Assembly (NCBI RefSeq): GCF_900111005.1
Contig: NZ_FOFV01000016.1
Coordinates: 186,001-250,000, forward strand
Source: Lentzea albida
Lineage (GTDB): Bacteria; Actinomycetota; Actinomycetes; Mycobacteriales; Pseudonocardiaceae
Direction of reading: 5' to 3'
DNA: 64,000 bases
Part shown: positions 1 to 8,920 of the stretch, piece by piece
How the letters are laid out: the number at the start of each line of letters is the position of its first letter
Position numbering within the stretch: the first letter of the stretch is position 1
Program-made: the position numbers and the translations under genes
The notes under the pieces: generated by a model
Told to the model about the DNA's origin: nothing
The model's input: the letters and a program-made list of their open reading frames with translations, nothing else
Database searches by the model: none

Positions 1-841
1 CGACGGCCGCGGCCGGGATCAGCAGGGCCAGCGGGATGATCGTCGCGCCGGTGAACGCCCACAGGAACGGCACGAACAGCGAGGCGACGTAGCCGACGAC
101 CGCGAGCGCGACGCCCCACTTGACGCCCAGACCGATCCACCGCCCGGTCATGACGATCCGCGCGAGGACCATGCCGAGCGCGAACTCGAACAGGCGCGAG
201 ACCGGGAAGTTGTAGACGAACCAGATCTGGGTGTAGGACGCGGGACCCCACGGCCAGACCGGCGCCGACGGCAGCGCCAGCTTGGCGATCAGCGGCACCA
301 GCAGCACCGCGAGGACCGCGGCGCCGGCGTAGAGCCACAGCCGGGACGGGCGGATCTTGTTGACCAGCACCAGCAGGAACGGGAAGGACAGGTAGAACAG
401 GGCCTCGACGGACAACGACCACGCGACGCCGTTGCCGGACAGCAGGACGTCGTAGTTCGGGACCCACGCCTGCAACAGGAACAGGTTCGCCAGGGCGGAG
501 GCCGGGTCGACCGCCTGCCGGAACACCAGCAGCAGCACGATCGCCGCGACGAACGTGACGACGTGGTTGGGCAGGATCTTGGCGAACCGCCGCCGGAAGA
601 AGTTCCCCTTCGTGTCACCGGGCCGCGCCGAGTACGTCAGCACGAATCCACTGAGGACGAAGAAGAACGACACGCCGACGAACCCGGCGGTGCTCGTCGC
701 GAGCATGTACAGGAAGCCGATCTCAGGAGTCCTGAAGAGGAACTCCAGGCTGCCGTGGAAGACGAAGACCATTGCCGCGGCGACGAACCGCATGCCCGTC
801 AGCGACGGGAGTCTCGACGAACTCGCTACTTGGCTCGACAC
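1..841 (-). CDS. Acyltransferase family 3 membrane O-acyltransferase (partial)
   Basis: This is an integral-membrane acyltransferase of the OafA/MdmB type (Acyl_transf_3), which moves acyl groups onto sugar or polyketide hydroxyls. The N-terminus reads RLPSLTGMRFVAAAMVFVFH, the family's usual first helix with its Arg/His pair, and is followed by several hydrophobic segments separated by short basic loops. About 280 codons are visible and the reading frame stays open to the left edge, so the C-terminus is missing. I chose the GTG at 841, 16 codons before the first ATG, because the conserved LPSLTG segment lies between them. It diverges from the 2,3-dehydratase gene across 173 bases. The likely role is sugar or aglycone O-acylation in the cluster; the substrate is not visible. 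Confidence 0.82.
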   Translation of the reverse strand, partial: MSSQVASSSRLPSLTGMRFVAAAMVFVFHGSLEFLFRTPEIGFLYMLATSTAGFVGVSFFFVLSGFVLTYSARPGDTKGNFFRRRFAKILPNHVVTFVAAIVLLLVFRQAVDPASALANLFLLQAWVPNYDVLLSGNGVAWSLSVEALFYLSFPFLLVLVNKIRPSRLWLYAGAAVLAVLLVPLIAKLALPSAPVWPWGPASYTQIWFVYNFPVSRLFEFALGMVLARIVMTGRWIGLGVKWGVALAVVGYVASLFVPFLWAFTGATIIPLALLIPAAAV

Positions 842-1014
842 GGTGGGGACCTTTCGGAAAGCGGATCGACGGTGGTCGCCCGATGGTGGGAACACGCCAT
901 GGCGAATGGCTCGCGACCTGCTCGAAGGCTTTTCCCTCCGCCACTTCCCGATCCGTTCTCCAGCGGGCGCGGACACCGTTTCGGAGTCGAGGGAAGTCCC
1001 CCAGGGAGGTTGCC
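842..1014. promoter_or_regulatory. Divergent promoter region with possible SARP repeat
   Basis: This 173-base gap separates the divergent acyltransferase and 2,3-dehydratase genes, so promoters for both must lie here. TCGCG at 911 and TCGAA at 922 are exactly 11 bases apart, the spacing typical of SARP heptamer repeats. The match is weak because TCG is common in GC-rich DNA. A GGGAGG ribosome-binding site ends just before the GTG at 1015. Confidence 0.3.
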
Positions 1015-2424
1015 GTGCCACCGTCCACCACGGAGCTGCGCAGGCGGGAGGACACCGACCTCCCGACGAGGCTCGCGAAGTCCGCCGCCACCGAGCAGGG
1101 GGCGTTCCTGCAGACCGAGCACTTCGACCTGTGGCTCACCGAACGCTGGCTCGCCAACGCGTTCCGCGTCGAGCGCATCCCGTTCGCCGACCTGGACCTC
1201 TGGTACACCGAGGAGGAGACGGGGAACATCCGGCACCAGAGCGGGAAGTTCTTCACCGTCGAGGGCCTGAAGGTCGACACGCCCACGCGGTCGTGGAGCC
1301 AGCCGATCATCCGCCAGCCCGAGGTGGGGATGCTCGGCATTCTGGTCAAGGAGTTCAACGGCGTTCTGCACTGCCTGATGCAGGCGAAGATGGAGCCGGG
1401 CAACCCGAACCTGCTCCAGCTCTCGCCGACCGTGCAGGCCACGAAGTCGAACTACACCCGCGTGCACAAGGGCGCCAAGGTGAAGTACCTGGAGTACTTC
1501 GCCGAGGGCGCCCAGCGCGGCCGCGTGATCGTCGACGTGCTCCAGTCCGAGCACGGTTCGTGGTTCTACCGCAAGAGCAACCGCAACATCGTCGTCGAGG
1601 TGACCGAGGACGTGCCCGCCGACGACGACTTCGTCTGGCTCACGCTCGGCCAGGTCAACTCGTTGCTGCACCGGGACAACCTCGTCAACATGGACTCGCG
1701 CACGGTGCTCTCGTGCCTGCCCGCGCGCGGTTTCGGCGAGCCCGCCACCGAGTTCCAGTCCGCGCTGCTGGCGTCCCGGGACCCGCACGCGGGCGCGCTG
1801 TCGGCGACACCGGACGTGCTGAGCTGGTTCACCGGCCAGCGCGCCGACCACGACATCGACGTCTCGCGCGTGCCGCTGGGCCAGGTGCCGGGCTGGATCC
1901 GCACCGACGACGAGATCAGCCGCGAGGACGGGAAGTTCTTCCGGTGCGTGGCGGTGCGGGCGATCGCCGGCAACCGCGAGGTGACCAGCTGGACGCAGCC
2001 GCTGTTCGAACAGCACGGCAGGGGAGTGGCGGCGTTCATCGTCAAGCAGTTCGCCGGCGTCCTGCACGTGCTGGTGCACGCGCGGCTGGAGGGCGGGTTC
2101 CTCGACACCGTCGAGCTGGGGCCGACCGTGCAGTGCGTGCCCGGCAACTACCACGACGCCGAACGGCCGCCGTTCCTCGACCACGTGCTGTCCGCGGAGA
2201 AGTCGAGGATCCACTACTCGACGGTGCATTCCGAGGAGGGCGGCCGATTCCTCGACACCGAAAGCGACTACCTCGTCGTCGAGGCGGACGATTCATTCCC
2301 GACGGATGTTCCGCCGCAGTACGCGTGGGTCACCGTGGGCCAGCTGACCGATTTGCTGCGGCACGGCCGTTACGTGAACGTGCAGGCCAGGACGCTGGTG
2401 GCGGCGCTCAACGCCCTCGGCTAG
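1015..2424 (+). CDS. NDP-hexose 2,3-dehydratase
   Basis: The enzyme removes the C2 hydroxyl of NDP-4-keto-6-deoxyglucose, the committed step to 2-deoxysugars, giving the 3,4-diketo sugar used by a 3-ketoreductase. The 469-residue length is normal for the family. The protein is an internal duplication, as in the EvaA/TylX3 fold: each half carries a WLxxxR-like start, a GKFFxVxGL/GKFFRCVAVR segment, a WxQPxI/WTQPLF segment and a GVLHxLxxAxxE segment (near residues 70-150 and 300-380). The GTG at 1015 follows GGGAGG at the right spacing; an open frame upstream of it has no family similarity. The other deoxysugar genes (nucleotidyltransferase, 4,6-dehydratase, 3-ketoreductase) are not in the window and probably lie to the left. 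Confidence 0.93.
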   Translation: MPPSTTELRRREDTDLPTRLAKSAATEQGAFLQTEHFDLWLTERWLANAFRVERIPFADLDLWYTEEETGNIRHQSGKFFTVEGLKVDTPTRSWSQPIIRQPEVGMLGILVKEFNGVLHCLMQAKMEPGNPNLLQLSPTVQATKSNYTRVHKGAKVKYLEYFAEGAQRGRVIVDVLQSEHGSWFYRKSNRNIVVEVTEDVPADDDFVWLTLGQVNSLLHRDNLVNMDSRTVLSCLPARGFGEPATEFQSALLASRDPHAGALSATPDVLSWFTGQRADHDIDVSRVPLGQVPGWIRTDDEISREDGKFFRCVAVRAIAGNREVTSWTQPLFEQHGRGVAAFIVKQFAGVLHVLVHARLEGGFLDTVELGPTVQCVPGNYHDAERPPFLDHVLSAEKSRIHYSTVHSEEGGRFLDTESDYLVVEADDSFPTDVPPQYAWVTVGQLTDLLRHGRYVNVQARTLVAALNALG

Positions 2425-2534
2425 TCGACCGGGCGGGAAATAGTACCTGCGTCACCTGCGAAAAACACGATCGGGTTACGCGGCTCTAGCGCGAATCGAG
2501 TGCCACCCGATCCGGCTTGAATAGCGTGGTCACC
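2425..2534. other. Intergenic gap before first glycosyltransferase
   Basis: This 110-base gap holds no clear terminator. It is relatively AT-rich near 2440-2475 and lacks a good Shine-Dalgarno before the ATG at 2535, so the downstream gene may have its own promoter and a short or leaderless mRNA. Confidence 0.3.
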
Positions 2535-3722
2535 ATGAAGATCCTAGTGAGTAGCGGTCCGTCGTTCGGGCTCTACTTCCCCGTCGTCCCGCTGGCGTGG
2601 GCCTTGCGGGCCGCGGGTCACGAGGTGCTCGTCGCGAGCCCGGAGAGCATGGCCGCCACGGTCAACGGCTCCGGGCTCCCGCATGTGGCCACGTACGGCC
2701 CCATGCACATGCGCGAGGTCATGCTGCACGACCGCGCGGGCAACCCGCTGGCACAGGCGAGCACCGAGGAGGGCCTGCTGGAGCAGGTCGGCCGCGGGTT
2801 CGGCCGGCTCGCCGCCCGCACTCTCGACGGCATGCTCGCCATCACCGAGGCGTGGAAACCGGACGCCATCATCGGCGAGGCGCACGCGTTCTCCGCCGGT
2901 GTCGCCGCGAAGCTCCACGGGATCCCGTGGTTCGAGAACGGCATCGGCATCGGGTACCGCTCCGACATCGACGGCTGGACCGCGCAGGAGTTCGCGCCCG
3001 AGCTGGAGAAGCTCGGGTTCGACGCGTTGCCGCACCCCGACCTGGTGCTGGACACGTGTCCCGCGATCATCCACCCCGCGGACGTCCGCGACAACGTCGT
3101 TGCGGGACAACCGATGCGGTGCGTCCAGTACGACACCCCCGCCCCGGTCCCCTCGTGGGTCTTCGAGAAACGCGACCGCCCGCGCATCATGATCACGCTC
3201 GGCACGATCCTGCCGAACTCCCCCGCGGGCCCGGCGATCTTCAACGAGCTGGTCCGCACCCTGCCCTCGCTGGGTGTGGAGCTCGTGCTCGCGATGCCGG
3301 ACGAGGCGGTCGCCAAGCTCGCTCCGCTGCCCGACGCCGTCGTCGCCGCCGGGTGGATGCCGCTCACCTCCGTGCTGCCCGCCTGTGATCTCACGGTGCA
3401 CCACGCGGGTGGGGGATCGACCATGTCCTCCCTGATCGCCGGACTCCCTCAGCTGCTCGCTCCGGGAGTCATGGCGGAGCAACGGGATTCCGCGCAACGC
3501 CTCTGCGACTTCGGCGCCGCCAGGCAGCTGCAGTCGCAGGAGGTGGAACCGGCCGAGGTCCTCGAGGCCTGCCGGGCGTTGCTGGAGGACGCGTCCTACA
3601 CCGATCGCGCGAGCGAGTTGAAACAAGCGATAGAGGAAATGCCCTCGCCCGGCGCGGTAGTGCCGGTGATCGAGGACTTCGTCCGTCACCGCGCCGTCGG
3701 CGCAGCGGAAGAAACTGAGTGA
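2535..3722 (+). CDS. UGT-type (GT1) glycosyltransferase 1
   Basis: This is a GT-B fold transferase that moves a deoxysugar from an NDP donor to a natural-product acceptor. The N-terminal acceptor half starts KILVSSGPSFGLYFPVVPLAWALRAAGHEV, where the usual GH is replaced by SF. The C-terminal donor half has ITLGT near residue 217 and the donor motif VHHAGGGSTMSSL near residue 290. The 395-residue length fits antibiotic glycosyltransferases. I start at ATG 2535 because MKILVSSG is the normal family beginning; TTG 2517 and GTG 2526 are in-frame alternatives. It is followed after 6 bases by the exporter gene and is probably in one operon with it. A second, divergent glycosyltransferase at 6664 suggests two glycosylation events. 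Confidence 0.93.
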   Translation: MKILVSSGPSFGLYFPVVPLAWALRAAGHEVLVASPESMAATVNGSGLPHVATYGPMHMREVMLHDRAGNPLAQASTEEGLLEQVGRGFGRLAARTLDGMLAITEAWKPDAIIGEAHAFSAGVAAKLHGIPWFENGIGIGYRSDIDGWTAQEFAPELEKLGFDALPHPDLVLDTCPAIIHPADVRDNVVAGQPMRCVQYDTPAPVPSWVFEKRDRPRIMITLGTILPNSPAGPAIFNELVRTLPSLGVELVLAMPDEAVAKLAPLPDAVVAAGWMPLTSVLPACDLTVHHAGGGSTMSSLIAGLPQLLAPGVMAEQRDSAQRLCDFGAARQLQSQEVEPAEVLEACRALLEDASYTDRASELKQAIEEMPSPGAVVPVIEDFVRHRAVGAAEETE

Positions 3723-3728
3723 GGAGCT

Positions 3729-5318
3729 ATGACCCAGAACATCGACGCGGCGCCGGATTCAGGTGCGCAGAGTTGGCCCGGTGCCAACGCGAACCAGGGT
3801 GAGCCGTTCAAATGGCGCTGGCTGGCACTCGGTGTCATCCTGCTGGCCACCGCGATGGACATTCTCGACTCGTTGATCACGGTCATCGCCGCTCCGTCCA
3901 TCGTGGCGGACATCGGTGGTGGCGCGACCTTCATCCAGTGGCTCGGTGCCGGCTACACGCTCGCCATGGCGTGCGGCCTGATCATCGGCGGCCGGCTCGG
4001 TGACATCTTCGGCAAGAAGCAGATGTTCATCGTCGGCGCCACGGGCTTCACGCTGGCCTCGGCGCTGTGCAGCGTCGCGACCACGCCGGGCGTGCTGGTC
4101 GTCGCCCGCGTGCTGCAGGGCCTCTTCGGCGCGATGATGCTGCCGCAGGGCCTCGGCGTCATCACCGAGGTGTTCCCGCCCAAGGAGATGGCCAAGGCGT
4201 TCGGCGCCTACGGCCCGATCCTCGGTCTCGCGACCATCGGCGGCCCGATCCTCGGCGGCTGGCTGATCAACCTCGACCTGTTCGGAACCGGCTGGCGCGC
4301 GATCTTCCTGATCAACCTGCCGCTCGGCCTGCTGGCGATCATCGGCGCCATCAAGACGTTCCCCAAGGCCAACAAGACGGCCAAGAAGCTCGACCTCGTC
4401 GGAGCGCTGCTCGCCTCCGGCGGTGCCGCGCTGCTCGTCGTCCCGGTCGTGCAGGGACGTGAGGAGGGCTGGCCGGCGTGGACCTTCGTGTCCATCGTGG
4501 CCGGTGTGATCACGTTCTTCGTGTTCGGCTGGTACGAGGGCCGTCGCGACAAGAACGGCGGCGAGCCGCTCGTCGTGCCGTCGCTGTTCAAGAAGAAGGC
4601 GTTCAACGGCGGTCTGGTGGCGGGCCTCGCGTTGTTCTCGGCGCTCACCGGCTTCTCGCTGGTGCTCAGCATCTACCTGCAGCTGGGCCTCGGGTTCACC
4701 GCGCTCGGCGCGTCGCTCGCGGTGCTGCCGCAGGCGATCGGCTCGACGTTCGGCTTCGCCGCGTCCGGTGCGGGCCTCGCCGCCAAGCTGGGCCGCCGCC
4801 TGATCCACATCGGACTCACCGGCATGATCCTCGGCCTGGTCGCGTTCTACCTCACGATCAAGCTGGGCGGCCCGGACGTCGGCGGCTGGGCGATGTCCCC
4901 GTCGCTGTTCTTCGCGGGCATCGGCATGGGTCTCGCGATGGCGCCGTTCTTCGAGCTGATCCTCGCGGGCGTCGACCCGCACGAGACCGGTTCGGCGTCC
5001 GGCACGCTGACCTCCGTGCAGCAGTTCGGTGGCGCCCTCGGCGTCGCGGTCCTCGGCACCGTGTTCTTCGCGGTGGTGGGCGGATCCGGCTACCTGCCGG
5101 CGATCGAGACCAGCATCTGGGTGGTCGTGGCACTGGAACTCGCCGCGGCCGGGCTGATCTTCTTCCTGCCGAAGATGCCGAAGCCCGCCTGGGACCCGAG
5201 CGCCTGGGAGGGCGGTGACGGCGGTGGCGAGTGGAGTGCCGAAGCCGCCGCGCAGTGGGGTGGTGGCGACACCGCCGACAAGGCCGCGGCCGACTGGAAC
5301 GCGGACGCCAAGAAGTAA
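3729..5318 (+). CDS. DHA2-family MFS drug exporter (14 TM)
   Basis: This is a proton-driven exporter of the EmrB/QacA (DHA2) family and probably provides self-resistance by exporting the cluster product. It has a cytoplasmic N-terminus of about 30 residues, then the family signature LDSLITVIAAPSI in TM1 (corresponding to LDxTIVNVALP) and motif A, GGRLGDIFGKKQMF, between TM2 and TM3. Hydrophobic segments continue through residue 480. The C-terminal 45 residues form a hydrophilic tail rich in Trp, Gly, Asp and Ala. At 529 residues it fits the 14-helix group. A GAGGAG ribosome-binding site lies 6 bases before the ATG. It is coupled to the glycosyltransferase upstream and followed by a strong terminator at 5339-5374. 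Confidence 0.93.
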   Translation: MTQNIDAAPDSGAQSWPGANANQGEPFKWRWLALGVILLATAMDILDSLITVIAAPSIVADIGGGATFIQWLGAGYTLAMACGLIIGGRLGDIFGKKQMFIVGATGFTLASALCSVATTPGVLVVARVLQGLFGAMMLPQGLGVITEVFPPKEMAKAFGAYGPILGLATIGGPILGGWLINLDLFGTGWRAIFLINLPLGLLAIIGAIKTFPKANKTAKKLDLVGALLASGGAALLVVPVVQGREEGWPAWTFVSIVAGVITFFVFGWYEGRRDKNGGEPLVVPSLFKKKAFNGGLVAGLALFSALTGFSLVLSIYLQLGLGFTALGASLAVLPQAIGSTFGFAASGAGLAAKLGRRLIHIGLTGMILGLVAFYLTIKLGGPDVGGWAMSPSLFFAGIGMGLAMAPFFELILAGVDPHETGSASGTLTSVQQFGGALGVAVLGTVFFAVVGGSGYLPAIETSIWVVVALELAAAGLIFFLPKMPKPAWDPSAWEGGDGGGEWSAEAAAQWGGGDTADKAAADWNADAKK

Positions 5319-5338
5319 GCGCAACACCTGAATTGTCC

Positions 5339-5374
5339 GGAAGGCTCGCCGATCTCGCGATCGGCGGGCCTTCC
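5339..5374 (+). terminator. Hairpin terminator after exporter gene
   Basis: GGAAGGCTCGCCGATC pairs with GATCGGCGGGCCTTCC, a 16-bp stem with one G-U pair and a 4-base loop. There is no long U-run, as is common in actinomycetes. It ends the glycosyltransferase-exporter unit before the SnoaL-like gene. Confidence 0.75.
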
Positions 5375-5417
5375 GCACGTAGTGGGCTCTTTTCAAGAAA
5401 TCTTCGAGGGAGACTCA

Positions 5418-5867
5418 ATGACCGCGGTGGCAGAACCTTCTCTGGACGTCGCGCTGGCCGCGACGTACAAGAAGTCGATCAGCGAGCACTACAAGGACCT
5501 CGCGCTCAAGCTCCAGGTCGCGCTGAACACCCAGGACCTCAGCCTGGTCGACGGCCTGATCCACGACGAGTTCCTCGACGTCACGGGCCCTCCCGGGATG
5601 TTCCCGGACGGTCCCGAGGGCGTGCGGCAGCACATCCTGTGGCTCAACCGCCGGTTCAAGGACGCGAAGTGGGAGGTGCAGCAGGCCGTCGCCGAGGGCA
5701 CCACCGTCGTGCTGCGCGTCCGCTTCACCGGCATCGAGACCGAGGAAGGCCAGGCCGCACCCGTCGGCACGCGGTTCACCTACGCGCAGGCGCACTACTT
5801 CGAGGGCCGCGACGGCCTCCTGGTGCAGCACATCGGTGTCCGCAGCGAACAGGACATCTCCCAGTAA
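5418..5867 (+). CDS. SnoaL-like cyclase/hydroxylase-fold protein
   Basis: This 149-residue protein has the NTF2/SnoaL alpha+beta-barrel pattern: an N-terminal helix pair (LALKLQVALNTQDLSLVDGL), the IHDEFLDVTGPPGMFPDGPEGVRQH segment and C-terminal strands ending VQHIGVRSEQD. Family members in aromatic polyketide clusters close the last ring or act as hydroxylases. GPEGVRQHILWLNRRF matches the helix before the active-site pocket. The ATG at 5418 follows a GAGGGAG site. The sugar-type SDR starts 9 bases after its stop. Cyclase and hydroxylase roles cannot be separated from sequence alone. Confidence 0.8.
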   Translation: MTAVAEPSLDVALAATYKKSISEHYKDLALKLQVALNTQDLSLVDGLIHDEFLDVTGPPGMFPDGPEGVRQHILWLNRRFKDAKWEVQQAVAEGTTVVLRVRFTGIETEEGQAAPVGTRFTYAQAHYFEGRDGLLVQHIGVRSEQDISQ

Positions 5868-5876
5868 GGGACTTCC

Positions 5877-6650
5877 ATGGACGTCATCGGACGTGGCTTC
5901 CTCGCCACGAACCTCGCCCGAATCGCGGGAAAGCATCATGACGTCGTCGCGTTCGCGGCCGGATCCTCCTCGACCGTCGCCACGTCGTCGGACGAGTTCG
6001 GCCGCGAGACCGGCATCCTGCACGACGCGATCGGCAGGTGCCGCGCGGAAGGCAAGATGTTCGTCTACTTCTCCACCGCGTCCGCCGCGATGTACGGATC
6101 CCCGGACTCGCCCGGCACGGAGGACGGACCGGTCTACCCGGGCAACGCCTACGGGCGCCACAAGCTCGCGATGGAGGCGCTGATCCGCGCCTCCGGGGTG
6201 GCGCACCTCGTGCTGCGCCTGGGACATCTCGTCGGTCCCGAACAGCCGCCGCACCAGATGATGCCCACCCTGGTGGCGCAGGTGCGGTCCGGCGAGATCG
6301 AGGTCTGGCGAGGCGCGCACCGCGACCTCGTCGACGTCCTCGACGTGGTGCGCCTGCTCGACGCGATGCTGACCGTCCGCGTGTCGGACGAGGTCGTCAA
6401 CGTCGCCAGCGGCGTGCCCGTCCCGGTCGAGGACGTCGTGGCACACCTCGAGAACAGGCTGCGCGTGCCGTTGCGGAAGAGCTACCGCGACGCGTTCGCG
6501 CGGCACGACATCTCCCTGGCCAAGCTCACCCGCCTCGCACCCGTCGTGCGCGAGCTGGGCTTCGGCCCCCACTACTACCGGCGCGTCGTCGACCGCTACC
6601 TCAGCGCGACGACCGGCGTGCCACTCGAAGTCCTACCGTCAGCCGGATGA
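5877..6650 (+). CDS. NAD-dependent epimerase/dehydratase-type SDR
   Basis: This is an extended-SDR-like protein of 257 residues with a shortened Rossmann start (VIGRGFLATNLARI, a GxGFxA dinucleotide motif). It has the catalytic Ser in FSTASAAMYGS near residue 70 and YGRHK near residue 98, the YxxxK pair. The sequence NVASGVPVPVEDVVAHLENRL in the C-terminal half is typical of sugar-nucleotide epimerase/4-ketoreductase folds. In antibiotic clusters such proteins act as NDP-4-keto-6-deoxyhexose 4-ketoreductases or as aglycone reductases. Its position between the SnoaL-like gene and glycosyltransferase 2, with gaps of 9 and 13 bases, places it in one operon and favours a sugar role. Confidence 0.75.
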   Translation: MDVIGRGFLATNLARIAGKHHDVVAFAAGSSSTVATSSDEFGRETGILHDAIGRCRAEGKMFVYFSTASAAMYGSPDSPGTEDGPVYPGNAYGRHKLAMEALIRASGVAHLVLRLGHLVGPEQPPHQMMPTLVAQVRSGEIEVWRGAHRDLVDVLDVVRLLDAMLTVRVSDEVVNVASGVPVPVEDVVAHLENRLRVPLRKSYRDAFARHDISLAKLTRLAPVVRELGFGPHYYRRVVDRYLSATTGVPLEVLPSAG

Positions 6651-6663
6651 AGGAGCAACGGCA

Positions 6664-7836
6664 ATGCGAGTACTGATCAGCACGTGGCCGGCGAGCGGGC
6701 ACCTGCAGCCGATCGTCCCACTGAGCTGGGCACTGCGCGGTGCCGGTCACGAGGTCGTCGTCACCACACCCCAGCACCTCGTGCCCTTCGTGAAGTCGAC
6801 CGGCCTCGACGCGATCGCCCTCGGCGAGGAGCAGGACCAGAAGATGATGCTGCAGGGCATCATCCAGCAGGCCGGCGAGAACGCCTCCCCCGCAGAGGCG
6901 CTGCCGCGGCCGGACCGCCAGTTCTGGGGCAACATCGCCTACGGCCCCGCCGGTCGCACCGCGGAGGTCCTCCCGCTGCTGCTGGAGAAGGCCAAGGCGT
7001 TCGCGCCCGACCTGATCGTGTCGGACCCGATGGACCTGTCCGGGCGGCTGCTCGGCGGCATCCTCGGCGTGCCGGTCGTGCGGCACCGCTGGGGCGTCGA
7101 CCCGCTCACGGAGGCGTTCGAGGAGACCGCTCACATGGTCCTCGACCCGGTGGCGCAGCAGATGGGCCTGACCGGCCTTCCGGAACCGGAGCTGACCATC
7201 GACCCGTGCCCGCCGTCGTTCCAGCTGCCCGGCCTCGAGCAGGGCCGCCCCGTGCGGTACCTGCCGTCCAACGGTTTCGGCGCCGTGCCGGCGTGGGCGC
7301 TCGAGGAGCCGTCGAAGCCGCGCATCTGCGTGTCCTTCGGTTCCATGCCCAAGGAGCTCGGCATGCGCAAGGTGCTGGGCTGGGTCTACGAGGCCATCGC
7401 GCGCCTCGGTGACGTCGAGGTCGTCCTCGCCGTGCCGAACGGGATCGACGCCGAGGACCACTCGGTCATCGCGGACAAGGTGATCTCGTCGTCGCACCTG
7501 CCGCTGAACCTGTTCATGCGCACGTGCTCGGTGATCGTGCACCACGGCGGTTCCGGCACGGGCCTCACCGCGCTGAACGCCGCCACGCCGCAGCTGGTGC
7601 TGCCGCAGTTCGCCGACCACTTCCCGTGGGCGGAGCGGCTCGAGGCGACCGGTGCCGGCGCGTTCGTCGAGGGCACGGAGAAGCAGCAGGACGTGTCGTT
7701 CATCCAGGACCTCCTGGAGGAGCTGATCCACAAGCCCGAGGCCAAGGAGGCGTCGCTGGCGCTGCAGGCCGAGATCCACGGCGCGCCGTCCCCGGCCGCG
7801 CTGGTGCCGGAGCTGGAGGCCCTCGCGGGCGTCTGA
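6664..7836 (+). CDS. UGT-type (GT1) glycosyltransferase 2
   Basis: This 390-residue GT-B glycosyltransferase starts MRVLISTWPASGHLQPIVPLSWALRGAGHEV, the standard SGH acceptor-domain start. It has the interdomain CVSFGSM strand near residue 222 and the donor-binding motif VHHGGSGTGLTALNAATPQLVLPQFADH near residue 293, including the PPxFADH-like end that contacts the sugar nucleotide. It is diverged from glycosyltransferase 1, so the two probably add different sugars or act at different positions. It is the last gene of the SnoaL-SDR-GT operon and ends at a perfect hairpin. The start ATG follows AAGGAGCAACGGCA. Confidence 0.94.
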   Translation: MRVLISTWPASGHLQPIVPLSWALRGAGHEVVVTTPQHLVPFVKSTGLDAIALGEEQDQKMMLQGIIQQAGENASPAEALPRPDRQFWGNIAYGPAGRTAEVLPLLLEKAKAFAPDLIVSDPMDLSGRLLGGILGVPVVRHRWGVDPLTEAFEETAHMVLDPVAQQMGLTGLPEPELTIDPCPPSFQLPGLEQGRPVRYLPSNGFGAVPAWALEEPSKPRICVSFGSMPKELGMRKVLGWVYEAIARLGDVEVVLAVPNGIDAEDHSVIADKVISSSHLPLNLFMRTCSVIVHHGGSGTGLTALNAATPQLVLPQFADHFPWAERLEATGAGAFVEGTEKQQDVSFIQDLLEELIHKPEAKEASLALQAEIHGAPSPAALVPELEALAGV

Positions 7837-7850
7837 ACCCCGGACGTGGA

Positions 7851-7880
7851 GAAGCCCCCGGCTCGCGAGCCGGGGGCTTC
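7851..7880. terminator. Bidirectional terminator
   Basis: GAAGCCCCCGGCTC, a GC/GA centre and GAGCCGGGGGCTTC form a perfect 30-base palindrome. It lies between the convergent glycosyltransferase 2 and quinone-oxidoreductase-like genes and can terminate both. Confidence 0.85.
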
Positions 7881-7891
7881 TGCGTTGTCCT

Positions 7892-8920
7892 CTAGTCGTT
7901 GAGCTGGAGCACGACCGTGCCCGCGTACTTCTTGTCCAGCAACCCGATGAACGCCTCCGCCGCGAACGGCACGCCGCCCTTGACGACGGTGTGGGCGAAG
8001 GAGATCTTGTCCTCCTTCAGCCACGTGGAGAACTGCTGGTTCCACGCGGCCAGCTGCTCCTCGGTGTCGAAGGTGGCGAAACCCCTGAACGTCAGCTGCT
8101 TCGCGATGGCGCGCATCAGGGCCAGGCGCGGGTGGTCGCCGTCCGTGCCGCCGATCTGGCCGCTCAGCGCGCCGCACAGGGCGAACCGGGCGCCGGGCTG
8201 GGCGTGTTCGACGGCGGCCTCGAACTGGTCGCCGCCGACGTTGTCGAAGCACACCGTGATGCCGTCGGGGGCGAGCGCGCGCAGCTGGTCCAGCACCGGG
8301 CCGTCGTGGTAGTCGAACGCCGCGTCGAAGCCGGCCTCGTTCAGCAGGAAGTCGACCTTCTCCTTGCTGCCGGTGGAGCCGATGACGAGCTTGGCGCCGC
8401 GGGCCTTCGCGATCTGCCCGGCGAGCGTGCCGACCGCGCCGGTCGCACCGGAGACGAACACGATGTCGCCCTCACCGGCGCCGGCCATCTCGACGATGCC
8501 GCGCCACGCCGTGGGGCCGTTGGCGAGGTAGTACTCCGCGCCGGGCAGCAGCGAGCGGTCGAGCTTCTTCACGCCGAAGCCGGGGCTCACGACGGCCCAC
8601 TCGCGCCAGCCCTCGTAGTGCAGGACGAACGTGCCCACCGGCAGCTCTTCGTTGTGGGAGACCACGACGGTGCCGACGGTGGTGCACCACGGGGTCTTGC
8701 CGATCTCGTAGTTGGGGATCGGCAGCGCCGTCTCCTCGTTCATCAGGTCGCGGTACACCGAGCCGAGGAACATCCACTCGTTGCGCACCAGCACCTCGCC
8801 GTCGCCGGGGGTGGGCGTCGGCACCTCGACGAGCTCGAAGTTCTCCTGGGTCAGCCGGTCCGCCGGACGCGAAACCAGGCGCAGCTCCCGCGACGTCGTC
8901 GGAATCGCTTCGGCGCTCAT
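7892..8920 (-). CDS. MDR-family NADPH-dependent oxidoreductase
   Basis: This 342-residue medium-chain reductase belongs to the zinc-independent leukotriene-B4 dehydrogenase / curcumin reductase branch. An N-terminal GroES-like domain is followed by the Rossmann domain with VSGATGAVGTLAGQIAKARGA (AxxGxxG, near residues 155-175). VIGSTGSKEK and CFDNVGGD are typical of the NADPH-binding branch. No catalytic zinc cysteine cluster is seen. Such enzymes reduce alpha,beta-unsaturated ketones or quinones. It is divergent from the GMC gene and shares the 134-base regulatory gap. A tailoring reduction of the aglycone is likely but the substrate is unknown. Confidence 0.85.
   Translation of the reverse strand: MSAEAIPTTSRELRLVSRPADRLTQENFELVEVPTPTPGDGEVLVRNEWMFLGSVYRDLMNEETALPIPNYEIGKTPWCTTVGTVVVSHNEELPVGTFVLHYEGWREWAVVSPGFGVKKLDRSLLPGAEYYLANGPTAWRGIVEMAGAGEGDIVFVSGATGAVGTLAGQIAKARGAKLVIGSTGSKEKVDFLLNEAGFDAAFDYHDGPVLDQLRALAPDGITVCFDNVGGDQFEAAVEHAQPGARFALCGALSGQIGGTDGDHPRLALMRAIAKQLTFRGFATFDTEEQLAAWNQQFSTWLKEDKISFAHTVVKGGVPFAAEAFIGLLDKKYAGTVVLQLND

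Noticed and set aside
555-2489. Long open frames overlapping the 2,3-dehydratase (644 codons on plus, 467 on minus)
   Set aside because: They are Arg/Pro/Ala-rich shadow frames of a GC-rich gene; only the 1015-2424 frame has family motifs and GC-biased third positions.
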